Shown in pieces: positions 34,487 through 41,932 of a stretch of 64,000 nt of DNA. Source of the stretch: Polaromonas sp. (GTDB lineage Bacteria; Pseudomonadota; Gammaproteobacteria; Burkholderiales; Burkholderiaceae); NCBI GenBank assembly GCA_013823505.1, contig PNMH01000008.1:1-64000 (forward strand), in the 5' to 3' direction. The notes under the pieces are model-generated. The model was not told the origin of the DNA. It made no database searches and saw only the letters and a list, made by a program, of their open reading frames with translations. How positions within the stretch are numbered: position 1 is the stretch's first letter; every line of letters begins with the position of its first letter. The position numbers and the translations under genes are program-made.

Positions 34487-35280
34487 TCGATCTGCACAGC
34501 CACCTCCTGCCGGGCATCGACGACGGGGCCAGGACGCTGGACGAGTCGCTCGCCATGGCGCGCATCGCCGTGGCCGACGGCATCCACACCATGGCCTGCA
34601 CGCCACACATTTACCCCGGCATGTACATGAACGACGGCCCGGGCATTGCGCAGGCCTGCGCACGCCTGCAGGCCGAGCTGGACCAGCACGGCATTGCGCT
34701 GAAGCTCGCGGTGGGAGCAGACGTTCACCTGGTGCCAGGCCTGATCGAAGGACTCAGGAGCGGGCAGGTGCCCACGCTGCACGGCTCGCGGTACTTTCTG
34801 CTGGAGCCCTCGCACACCACGCCGCCGCCGCAGCTGGAGGCATCGGTGTTCAACCTGATCACCGAAGGCTACACACCCATCATCACGCACCCGGAACGGC
34901 TCTCGTGGGTGGAGAGCCACTACCCGGTGTTCCTGCGGCTGATCGAACAAGGCGCGTGGATGCAGGTGACGGCGGGGGCGCTGACGGGCGTCTTCGGCAA
35001 GCGCGCGCGCTACTGGGGCGAACGCTTCATTGGCGAAGGCCACACCCACCTGCTGGCCACCGACGCCCACTCCACCGGCCGGCGCCTGCCCCGACTGACC
35101 GAGGGACTGGACGTGGCGCGCCGCCTGGTGGGCGACCACGAGGCGAGCCGCCTGGTGAACGAACGGCCGGCGGCGGTGCTGGACAACCTGCCGCCGCAGG
35201 ACTTTGGGCTGACGCCGATGGAGGCGGTTCGCCCTTCGATGGTCAGCGCGTGGTTTTCACGACGGCGCTCGTTGGTCTGA
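34483..35280 (+). CDS. CpsB/YwqE-type protein tyrosine phosphatase (PHP family)
   Basis: A 265-aa metal-dependent phosphatase of the PHP superfamily. The metal-binding motifs are visible: MIDLHSHLLPGIDDGA at the very N-terminus, ACTPHIYPG, ITHPERLSW and ATDAHSTGRR. Proteins of this class remove phosphate from tyrosines of the Wzc-type kinase, which is encoded two genes upstream, and so cycle polymer export. The start overlaps the J-domain gene by 4 nt. It is the last gene of the polysaccharide operon. Confidence 0.9.
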   Translation: MIDLHSHLLPGIDDGARTLDESLAMARIAVADGIHTMACTPHIYPGMYMNDGPGIAQACARLQAELDQHGIALKLAVGADVHLVPGLIEGLRSGQVPTLHGSRYFLLEPSHTTPPPQLEASVFNLITEGYTPIITHPERLSWVESHYPVFLRLIEQGAWMQVTAGALTGVFGKRARYWGERFIGEGHTHLLATDAHSTGRRLPRLTEGLDVARRLVGDHEASRLVNERPAAVLDNLPPQDFGLTPMEAVRPSMVSAWFSRRRSLV

Positions 35281-35435
35281 AAGCGGGCCGGGTGTTTGGA
35301 GCCACAAAGCTGCTGAGATGCGGTGCATGTGATTGCTCAGCGAAGAGCATTCCTGACTGACGAAGCCTCGACTACGATGGCTGTTTTCGGCCAGAAGCTG
35401 ACCGTCAGATTTCTACTCCACCACTGCTATTCTTC

Positions 35436-35786
35436 ATGAATAAAACGCTTGAACTGTCCGTTGCTACAGGTGGAGCGGTGACCATTGGTTTCTTTCTTTT
35501 GACCTTTGCTTCGCTGTTCATGGTGGGTGGTGACGGAACTGCGCCGTGGATCACACACCTAATGTTGAAGCTGGGGGAAGTTCCCATAACGATGTTTGGC
35601 TTTCGTAAGGACTCTCTGCTGGTCGTATCGCCCCTTTTCTGGGGGGGGACTGCGTTTGTCAGTGCGTTCTTAGTTCTAGGCACCGTCAGAGCAATCCAGC
35701 CGCACCCCCAGATGCGGTCAGTGGCAAGCGTTCTGCTGAGAACCTTGTTGGTCCTTGCGGTACTTGCGATGGTGTTTTTGGCTTGA
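35436..35786 (+). CDS. Hypothetical membrane protein
   Basis: A 116-aa protein with three or four hydrophobic segments (VTIGFFLLTFASLFMVGG, LLVVSPLFWGGTAFVSAFLVLG, LLRTLLVLAVLAMVFLA). I see no recognisable motif. Its codons are less GC-biased than those of its neighbours, which hints at recent acquisition. It stands alone: 155 bp follow the polysaccharide operon before it, and 216 bp without a gene follow it. Confidence 0.55.
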   Translation: MNKTLELSVATGGAVTIGFFLLTFASLFMVGGDGTAPWITHLMLKLGEVPITMFGFRKDSLLVVSPLFWGGTAFVSAFLVLGTVRAIQPHPQMRSVASVLLRTLLVLAVLAMVFLA

Positions 35787-36002
35787 TGCACGCGCTGCGG
35801 GTGGGAGCTTCACCAAGCTGAGATGTTCAGCGAATGTGTTGCATCAACCGGTTGAATCCGCCGCCCATAGGCGACGGACGGCATCGAGGCCAGAGTTGAA
35901 CGCTTGGCTCCGACTTTTGGCGGTGCACTGATGCTGTGATCCGCAAAGTCGCCGATCATCCTGCCCCGTGAATTCGTGACCATCCTCGGGCATCAACAGA
36001 CC

Positions 36003-36458
36003 ATGCACATTCGCCCAGCAACGACCCAAGATGCAGAAGCCATCAGTGCGCTCTTCAGTGCTTCTGCGCACCATTTCCTGCTGGATCCCAGCGGCAGAGG
36101 TGCCGAGCGATTTCTTGCGAGCGTCACACCGCAGGCCATTCTGGGTTACATCAACAGCTCCAACTTCCACTACCTGATGGCGGAAGACGGTACCGAGCTC
36201 GCTGGCGCCGTGGCTCTGCGAGACGGTCGGCACCTCTTTCATCTCTTTGTCGCGCCAACCCATCAGCGGCAGGGCTTGGCTCGCAGGCTTTGGGAGGCGG
36301 CCAAGCAAGGGGCCGCCAAGGATCTGAAGATCTTCACGGTCAACTCAAGCCCCAATGCGGTGGCTGTGTACGAACGATTTGGCTTTGCTGCCATTGGGCC
36401 TCGCACCGAAATGAACGGCATTGCCTTCGTCCCGATGGAAGCCGCTGCGGCCGCTTGA
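36003..36458 (+). CDS. GNAT-family N-acetyltransferase
   Basis: A 151-aa acetyl-CoA-dependent transferase. MHIRPATTQDAEAISALF is a typical start, HLFHLFVAPTHQRQGLARRLW the acetyl-CoA-binding motif A (Q/R-x-x-G-x-A), and NSSPNAVAVYERFGFAAIG motif B. The ATG at 36003 is chosen because the protein then begins exactly at the family start; an in-frame start 27 nt upstream is possible. The acceptor is unknown. Base composition is somewhat less GC-rich than surrounding genes. Confidence 0.85.
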   Translation: MHIRPATTQDAEAISALFSASAHHFLLDPSGRGAERFLASVTPQAILGYINSSNFHYLMAEDGTELAGAVALRDGRHLFHLFVAPTHQRQGLARRLWEAAKQGAAKDLKIFTVNSSPNAVAVYERFGFAAIGPRTEMNGIAFVPMEAAAAA

Positions 36459-36473
36459 TCAGCGCGACGCTGT

Positions 36474-36842
36474 TCAAGCCTTCACTTCGACCACCTGCTC
36501 GAAGCCGCCAAAGATCATGCGTTTGCCGTCGAAGGGCATGGGTGGGTTGCCGGGTGTGGACGGGTCCATGCGCGGGTCTTCCATCATCTTTTTCATGCCG
36601 GCGTCGCGCGTGGCCTTGTCCGGCCATTCGACCCACGAAAAGGCCACCGTCTCGTCGGCCGTGGCCTGCACCGCGCGGCGGAAGTCGGTGACCTTGCCGT
36701 CGGGGACGTCGTCGCCCCAGCCCTCGATCACACGGAGGGCTCCGAGCTCGAGGAAGATCGGGTCGAGCTGGCGCGCGTGCTCGATGAACTTCTGCTTGTT
36801 GGCGGTGGGGACCGCGATCACGAAACCGTCGATGTAGGACAT
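36474..36842 (-). CDS. DUF1428 (YbaA-like) family protein
   Basis: A 122-aa cytoplasmic protein of the dimeric alpha-beta barrel type. MSYIDGFVIAVPTANKQKF is the usual DUF1428 N-terminus, followed by VIEGWGDDVPDGKVTDF, FSWVEWPDKATRDAGM and the C-terminal MPFDGKRMIFGGFE. The ATG at 36842 is preferred over an upstream frame that extends to 36956 without family resemblance. Function is unknown. It converges with the GNAT gene, 15 nt apart. Confidence 0.88.
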   Translation of the reverse strand: MSYIDGFVIAVPTANKQKFIEHARQLDPIFLELGALRVIEGWGDDVPDGKVTDFRRAVQATADETVAFSWVEWPDKATRDAGMKKMMEDPRMDPSTPGNPPMPFDGKRMIFGGFEQVVEVKA

Positions 36843-36995
36843 GTCTTCACTCCTGTTGGGTTGACCGGTCGGCGCGCCCAACAGTGAACGCCCCGTATCC
36901 CATCGACGAGCGACGGTACGCCAAATCGACAGGGCCTGCTCAGCCGGAAGACACACGCCCTGTGGCGGCCACCTGGGCCACCGACGGCCCCTGCC

Positions 36996-38171
36996 TCAGC
37001 GAGGCACCAGCACCCACAGCTGCAGCGGCTGCTTGAGCGCCGCCGCCGTGAGGTAGGCCTCGTCGTCCCAGCCACCCCAGCCGGTGAACAGGTCGGCCCG
37101 CACTGCGCCGACGATGGCGCCGCCCGTGTCTTGCGCCATCACCAGTTTCTGCACGTTCAGCGTGGGCCCTTGCGATGCGAGCCACACAGGGGTGCCGTAG
37201 GGAATGCTTTGCGGGTCCACCGCGATCGAGCGGCCGGGCGTGAGCGGCACGCCCTGCGCGCCGCGCGGGCCGAAGCGGGCGTCGAATTCCGACAGGACCT
37301 CTTCTCGGAAAAACACGGTGCGCGGGTTGCTCCACAGCATCTCGCTCACGCGCTGCGGGTTTTGCGCGGCCCAGGCCTTGATGGACGACCACGAGGCTTC
37401 GCGGATCGCGCCCTGGTCGAGCAGCCAGCGGCCCACGCTCTGGTAGGGCTGGCCGTTGTGCGCGGCGAACGCCACGCGAACCTGGCGCGCGCGGCCGTCG
37501 GCCTCCACCAGATTCAGCCGGCCTGAGCCCTGGATCTGCAGGATGAGCGCGTCGATAGGATCGGCCAGCCAGGCCACGGCGCGGCCCTGCAGGGCGGCCT
37601 GCGCCGCCGGCAAGGTGTCGATCTCCTGGCGGCTGTACCAGGGCTGGCCGCTGCGCAGCCCGGCGGGTGGCGCGTACAGCGGCGTGCGGTGCGTGGCGGT
37701 GGGCACGCGGCTGGCCGCCATGATGGGTTCGTAGTAACCGGTGAGCAGGCCGTCGGGCAGGCTGCCGTCCACTTCGGTGACGCGGTAGGGCTGGAAGCGG
37801 CGCATCACCCAGGCCTGCTGCTCGGCGGGGGTGCCGATGGAGAGCTGACGCAATTCGGCGCACGGGCCGGCCTGGCCGGGCGCTGGCCGCTCGCAGCCGC
37901 GCACCCAGGCGTTCCAGGCCTCAAACAGGCTGTCCTGGCCCCAGCCCGGCAGCTCGCTCCAGGGGACCGGCGTCCAGCGGCTCTTGCCCCGCTGGATCGC
38001 GGGCGGCAGCGTGCCCGCATCCGCCGGCACGGTGACCACGGCGGGGCCGGGCCGGGCGACGGGTGCGGGAATCTGCACCGGGCCGACCGCGCAGGACACC
38101 AGGCTTCCTACAATCAGCCCGCTGGCGACCACCCTCACGAACGACCGAGAAACCCGACTGAAGAGACCCAT
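36996..38171 (-). CDS. mltA: Membrane-bound lytic murein transglycosylase A (MltA)
   Basis: A 391-aa lipoprotein that cleaves peptidoglycan glycan strands to anhydromuropeptides. The ATG at 38171 gives a lipoprotein signal with lipobox LVSCAVG. Family blocks include LPDGLLTGYYEPIMAAS, ALILQIQGSGRLNL, FAAHNGQPYQSVGRWLL and the 3D domain at the end: VPLTPGRSIAVDPQSIPYG, MAQDTGGAIVGAVRADLFTG with the catalytic Asp, then WDDEAYLTAAALKQPL. The start codon overlaps, on the opposite strand, the ATG of a small membrane-protein gene within the palindrome CATG. Confidence 0.93.
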   Translation of the reverse strand: MGLFSRVSRSFVRVVASGLIVGSLVSCAVGPVQIPAPVARPGPAVVTVPADAGTLPPAIQRGKSRWTPVPWSELPGWGQDSLFEAWNAWVRGCERPAPGQAGPCAELRQLSIGTPAEQQAWVMRRFQPYRVTEVDGSLPDGLLTGYYEPIMAASRVPTATHRTPLYAPPAGLRSGQPWYSRQEIDTLPAAQAALQGRAVAWLADPIDALILQIQGSGRLNLVEADGRARQVRVAFAAHNGQPYQSVGRWLLDQGAIREASWSSIKAWAAQNPQRVSEMLWSNPRTVFFREEVLSEFDARFGPRGAQGVPLTPGRSIAVDPQSIPYGTPVWLASQGPTLNVQKLVMAQDTGGAIVGAVRADLFTGWGGWDDEAYLTAAALKQPLQLWVLVPR

Positions 38172-38331
38172 GACCTTGTTGTTGCTTGAAGCGCTCGGCG
38201 CGCTGGTGTTGTTGGTGTTCATCGTGTGGTGGACCATGTTTTCAGGGCGCAAGGGTGGCGAGCTGCCCGATGAGGTGGAGCGCCAGAAACTGGAGCAGCC
38301 ACCGGGCAAAGACACGCCGGAAGACCGCTGA
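38170..38331 (+). CDS. Small single-pass membrane protein, function unknown
   Basis: A 53-aa protein with one helix at about residues 3-26 (LLLLEALGALVLLVFIVWW) and a charged, proline-containing tail ending PPGKDTPEDR. Strong hydrophobic-then-charged layout and GC-biased codons suggest it is real although short. GAAGAG stands 5-6 nt before the ATG. Its start codon overlaps face to face with the mltA start, and its end is 15 nt from the convergent response-regulator gene. Confidence 0.6.
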   Translation: MTLLLLEALGALVLLVFIVWWTMFSGRKGGELPDEVERQKLEQPPGKDTPEDR

Positions 38332-38346
38332 AGCGGGCGGGGGCCG

Positions 38347-38973
38347 TCAAGGCCGCAAGGCATTGGCCAGCTCCACGGCCGACTTCACGCCCATTTTGTC
38401 GAACACGCGCGAGCGGTGGACTTCCACCGTGCGCACGCTGATGTTGAGCTGATCGGCCACCAGCTTGTTGGGCAGGCCGGCAACCACGAGGTCCATCACG
38501 GCACGCTCGCGGTCGGTGAGGCTGGCCAGGCGCTGCTGCAGTTCGCGTTGCACGCGGCGCTGGGCCAGCACCTGGGCCGATTGTTCCAACGCCCGCTCCA
38601 CCCGGTCGACCAGCGCGTTGTCGGAAAAAGGCTTCTCGCAAAAATCAAACGCGCCGCGCTTGACCGCGTCCACCGCGGTGGCCACGTCGGCATGGCCCGA
38701 TAGAAAGATCACCGGCAGGCAGGCGCGCCAGGGCAGGGCCTGCAGCAGTTCAAACGCCGCCAGCCCACTCATGCCGGGCATGCGCACGTCCAGCAGCACG
38801 CAGCAAGGCGCCGTGGGTTCGTGCTGCAAGACGCTGGCATCGGCCAGAAAGGATTCGGCGCTGTCGTAGCCGTCGCTGACCAGCCGGCGCGTGCGCAGCA
38901 GCCAGGCCAGCGCTTCGCGCACACCCGCGTCGTCATCAACCAGGTAAATCTTGGCGTCGAGGTGCGGGGTCAT
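38347..38973 (-). CDS. FixJ/DctR-type response regulator
   Basis: A 208-aa two-component regulator. The receiver domain (residues 1-125) has the acidic pocket at 13-15 (DDD), the phosphoacceptor Asp62 in LLDVRMPGMSG and Lys in FCEKPFS. The LuxR-type helix-turn-helix follows (LTDRERAVMDLVVAGLPNKL, then ISVRTVEVHRSRVFDKMGV). It overlaps the sensor kinase gene by 4 nt, so the two form a pair. DctS/DctR pairs that control C4-dicarboxylate uptake have this design, but no transporter gene lies near, so the stimulus is open. Confidence 0.88.
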   Translation of the reverse strand: MTPHLDAKIYLVDDDAGVREALAWLLRTRRLVSDGYDSAESFLADASVLQHEPTAPCCVLLDVRMPGMSGLAAFELLQALPWRACLPVIFLSGHADVATAVDAVKRGAFDFCEKPFSDNALVDRVERALEQSAQVLAQRRVQRELQQRLASLTDRERAVMDLVVAGLPNKLVADQLNISVRTVEVHRSRVFDKMGVKSAVELANALRP

Positions 38974-41042
38974 GAGCGAGATGATAGGTGGGCAGGCAGC
39001 GTGAAGCGGAAGACCGTGCCACGCGGCTGGTTCGGCTCGTGGGTCAACGCACCGCCGTGCTGCTCGATCACCGTGCGGCACAGGCTCAGGCCCAGGCCCA
39101 TACCCTCGGTGCGGGTGGTGAAGAAGGGCGTGAAGAGCTTGGCCTGCACCTCGGCGCTCAGGCCCAGTCCATGGTCGCTCACCTCGAACGTGATCCATTC
39201 CTTGTGCAGGTCGCCGCTGGTGCGCAAACCCGAGTGCAGCCGCGTCTGGTGCACCGCGATGCGCAGCACCCGCGCGCCGTGGCCCAGCGCCGGATCGCCC
39301 TGCGGCATGGCCTGCATGCCGTTGCGCGCCAGGTTGAGCAGCACCTGCTCGACCATGGTGCGGTCGCAATGCACAGCCGGGCAGCCGGGGGTGATGCCGA
39401 TCTGCAGCTGGATGCCTTGCTTCTTGGCCTGCAGCACCAGCAGCGGCTGGATGGCGTCGATCAGATCCTGCGGGCTCACCGCCTCGCGCACCTGCTCGCG
39501 CCGCCGCACGAAGTCGGCCACGCTCTTGATGACGCGTCCCGCGCGCTCGGCCTGTTCGCTGATGCGCTTCATGGCCTGCGACAGATCGGCCTGCGGCAGC
39601 GCTTCGGTGGGGTGCTCCAGCAGGTTCATGGCGCCGCTGGCGTAGCTGGAGATGGCCGCGAGCGGCTGGTTGAGCTCGTGGCTGAGCAGCGAGGCCATCT
39701 CGCCCACCGTGGCCAGGCGGGCGGTGGCCTGCAGCCGCTCCTGTGAGGTGCGGTTGAGGTCTTCCACGCGGCGCTGCTCGGTGAGGTCGAGGATGGCGCT
39801 CATGAAGCCGGTCTGTTTGCCCTGCGCATCGATCAGCGGGGCTTCGATGATGAGCACCGGAAAGCGCGTGCCGTCGCTGCGCTGGAACACCGACTCGTAG
39901 CCCTCGCGCGGCAGCGTTTGCCCGGCCAGGCGCACCAGCTGGCGCTGCTGGTATTCGTCCACCAGTTCGGGCGGCCACCAAGGCGCGGGCAGGCCGGTGC
40001 CGATGAGCTGTTCGGCGCTCAGTCCCACCATTTCGCAGAACGCCGGGTTCACATACGTGATGCGCCCGGTCATGTCGCGTGCGCGCAGACCCGTCACGAG
40101 CGAGTCCTCCATGGCCTTGCGAAACGCGAGCGCATCGGCCACGCCCAGCTCGGCGCGCTGGCGCAGGCGCGTGTCGCGCGCGAGCAGGCCCAACACGGCC
40201 AGCAGGGCCAGCGAGAGCGCGCTGATCATGGCCGTGAGCACGTTGGGGAACAGCCCGCCCACCAGCCGCGGGCTCTGCATCTGCAGGATCAGCGTGTGCC
40301 CGGGCAGCTCCAGCACGGCGCTGGCGCTCAAGGTGCGCCGCGTGCCGGGCACCAGGCGGTGCAGCGCCAGGCGGGTACCGTCGGCGTCGTTGAACGACAG
40401 GCCGCGGCTGCGCAAGGCGTCGGGCTGGGTGAACTCGGACAATATGCCGGGCAAGGAATAGGTGGCCACCAGAAAACCGTTGGGCACACCCGAGCGCACC
40501 ACCGGCATGCACATTTCCATGAGCTCCATGCCCAGGCCATCACGCATCGGCCAGAAGTAGCTGGACGAATACGCCGGGCCCGAGAGTCGCTGGGCGTTGT
40601 CGCAAGCCAGCTTCACGTCGGCCACGGCGCGCGTGCGGTCGAGGTAGGCGAACACGTCGCTCAGATAAGGGGTGTCGCGGTGGCTGATGAGGCGCTGGGC
40701 CGTGTCGCGCCATTCCAGGCGCACCAGCTCGCGGTGTTGCGCGATGAGTTCGGCAGCGGGCGCATTCCAGCTGTTGGCGGTGGGGGACACGCTGTTGAGC
40801 GACTGCAGCGTCTGCACGTTGCGCAAGAGCTCGTTGCGGATGTCGCTCACCACCGCCGCGGCTTCCTGCTCCAGCGCTTGCTGGTCGCGCGCTTCTTCGT
40901 ATTCGCGCGCGAGAAACACCAGCACCACCAGCAACGCCACCACCAGCAGCACCAGCGTGGCCCACAAGCCCCATCGGCGCGAACCGGGATCGTTGCGCTC
41001 GGTGGTCTGGCCCTCGCTCACTGGAGCAACGTCGCGGTTCAA
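38970..41042 (-). CDS. DctS/FixL-type sensor histidine kinase with PAS domain
   Basis: A 690-aa inner-membrane kinase. Helices at about 25-45 and 265-288 enclose a periplasmic sensor region of some 220 residues. A PAS domain (about 305-425) precedes the HisKA region with phosphoacceptor His455 in SLLSHELNQPLAAI. The HATPase has an N box near VLLNLARNGMQAM, then VSDHGLGLSAEV (G1) and FFTTRTEGMGLGLSLC (F/G2). It overlaps the response regulator by 4 nt and the upstream nitrilase-family gene by 4 nt. Ligand class is inferred only from family resemblance. Confidence 0.88.
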   Translation of the reverse strand: MNRDVAPVSEGQTTERNDPGSRRWGLWATLVLLVVALLVVLVFLAREYEEARDQQALEQEAAAVVSDIRNELLRNVQTLQSLNSVSPTANSWNAPAAELIAQHRELVRLEWRDTAQRLISHRDTPYLSDVFAYLDRTRAVADVKLACDNAQRLSGPAYSSSYFWPMRDGLGMELMEMCMPVVRSGVPNGFLVATYSLPGILSEFTQPDALRSRGLSFNDADGTRLALHRLVPGTRRTLSASAVLELPGHTLILQMQSPRLVGGLFPNVLTAMISALSLALLAVLGLLARDTRLRQRAELGVADALAFRKAMEDSLVTGLRARDMTGRITYVNPAFCEMVGLSAEQLIGTGLPAPWWPPELVDEYQQRQLVRLAGQTLPREGYESVFQRSDGTRFPVLIIEAPLIDAQGKQTGFMSAILDLTEQRRVEDLNRTSQERLQATARLATVGEMASLLSHELNQPLAAISSYASGAMNLLEHPTEALPQADLSQAMKRISEQAERAGRVIKSVADFVRRREQVREAVSPQDLIDAIQPLLVLQAKKQGIQLQIGITPGCPAVHCDRTMVEQVLLNLARNGMQAMPQGDPALGHGARVLRIAVHQTRLHSGLRTSGDLHKEWITFEVSDHGLGLSAEVQAKLFTPFFTTRTEGMGLGLSLCRTVIEQHGGALTHEPNQPRGTVFRFTLPAHLSSRS

Positions 41043-41881
41043 AGGCGGCGGTGTTGCAGCGAAGGCAGCTGCTCTCGCACGCTGCGCAGTTGCTCGAAGT
41101 CCAGCTCGGCCATGACCACGCCCGGGCCTTCGGCCTGCATCGCCATGACGCCGCCCCAGGGGTCGATCACCATGGTGTGGCCCCAGGTGCGGCGGCCGTT
41201 TTCATGCACACCACCCTGGGCGCTGGCGATCACGAAGGCCTGGTTCTCGATCGCCCTTGCGCGCAACAGCACTTCCCAATGGGCCTGGCCCGTGGTGTGG
41301 GTGAAGGCCGAGGGCACGAGCAGCACGTCAGCGGCCAGCATGCGGTAGAGCTCGCCAAAACGCAGGTCGTAGCAAACGCTCTGGCCCACGCGCCAGGCCT
41401 GTCCGCCCGCGTCGCGGCACTCGAACACGGTGGGTGTTTCGCCAGCGCGCAAGACGGCCGCTTCGTCATAGCGTTCGCGACCGTTGTCGTAACGGAAGAG
41501 GTGGATCTTGTCGTAGCGGCTGGCGCATTCGCCGCGCGGGTTGTAGGCCAGCGAGGCGTTGGCCGCGTGCGTCGGGTCCTCGGTGGCCATGGGCATCGTG
41601 CCGCCCACGACCCACATCTTCAGGTCGCGCGCGCAGTCCGAGAGGAAGTCCTGCACCTTGCCCAGGCCGGGGGTCTCGGCCAGCAACAGCTTGTCTTCGT
41701 CGCGGGCGCCCATGAAGCAGAAGTACTCGGGCAGCACCGCAAGCTCGGCGCCCGCGTTCGCGGCCAGGCGCAGCAGGCGCAGGGCCTCGCTGAGGTTGTT
41801 GTCCAGGCTGATGCCCGAGACCATCTGGATCGCGGCGACCTTCATGCGGCCGGGCACATGGGGTGGGTGAGGCAATGTCAT
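41039..41881 (-). CDS. Carbon-nitrogen hydrolase (Nit/omega-amidase-like)
   Basis: A 280-aa nitrilase-superfamily hydrolase. The Glu-Lys-Cys triad is visible: LPEYFCF, RYDKIHLF and GQSVCYDLRFGELYR. The last block is shared with Nit1/Nit2-type enzymes, which hydrolyse amides such as deaminated glutathione or alpha-ketoglutaramate. A start 36 nt downstream (MKVAAIQMVSG at 41845) would match the family N-terminus better; the longer start is kept because of weak GAAAG upstream. It overlaps the sensor kinase gene by 4 nt and lies 51 nt after yhdP. Confidence 0.88.
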   Translation of the reverse strand: MTLPHPPHVPGRMKVAAIQMVSGISLDNNLSEALRLLRLAANAGAELAVLPEYFCFMGARDEDKLLLAETPGLGKVQDFLSDCARDLKMWVVGGTMPMATEDPTHAANASLAYNPRGECASRYDKIHLFRYDNGRERYDEAAVLRAGETPTVFECRDAGGQAWRVGQSVCYDLRFGELYRMLAADVLLVPSAFTHTTGQAHWEVLLRARAIENQAFVIASAQGGVHENGRRTWGHTMVIDPWGGVMAMQAEGPGVVMAELDFEQLRSVREQLPSLQHRRL

Positions 41882-41932
41882 GGGCGTCTTTCGGTGGGCC
41901 GTGGCGCTCGCTCGGCGCTCGGGCTGGTCAGC

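Noticed and set aside
35305..35345. GCTGAG...CTCAGC as terminator of the polysaccharide operon
   Set aside because: The stem is only 6 bp with a long loop and no T-run follows.
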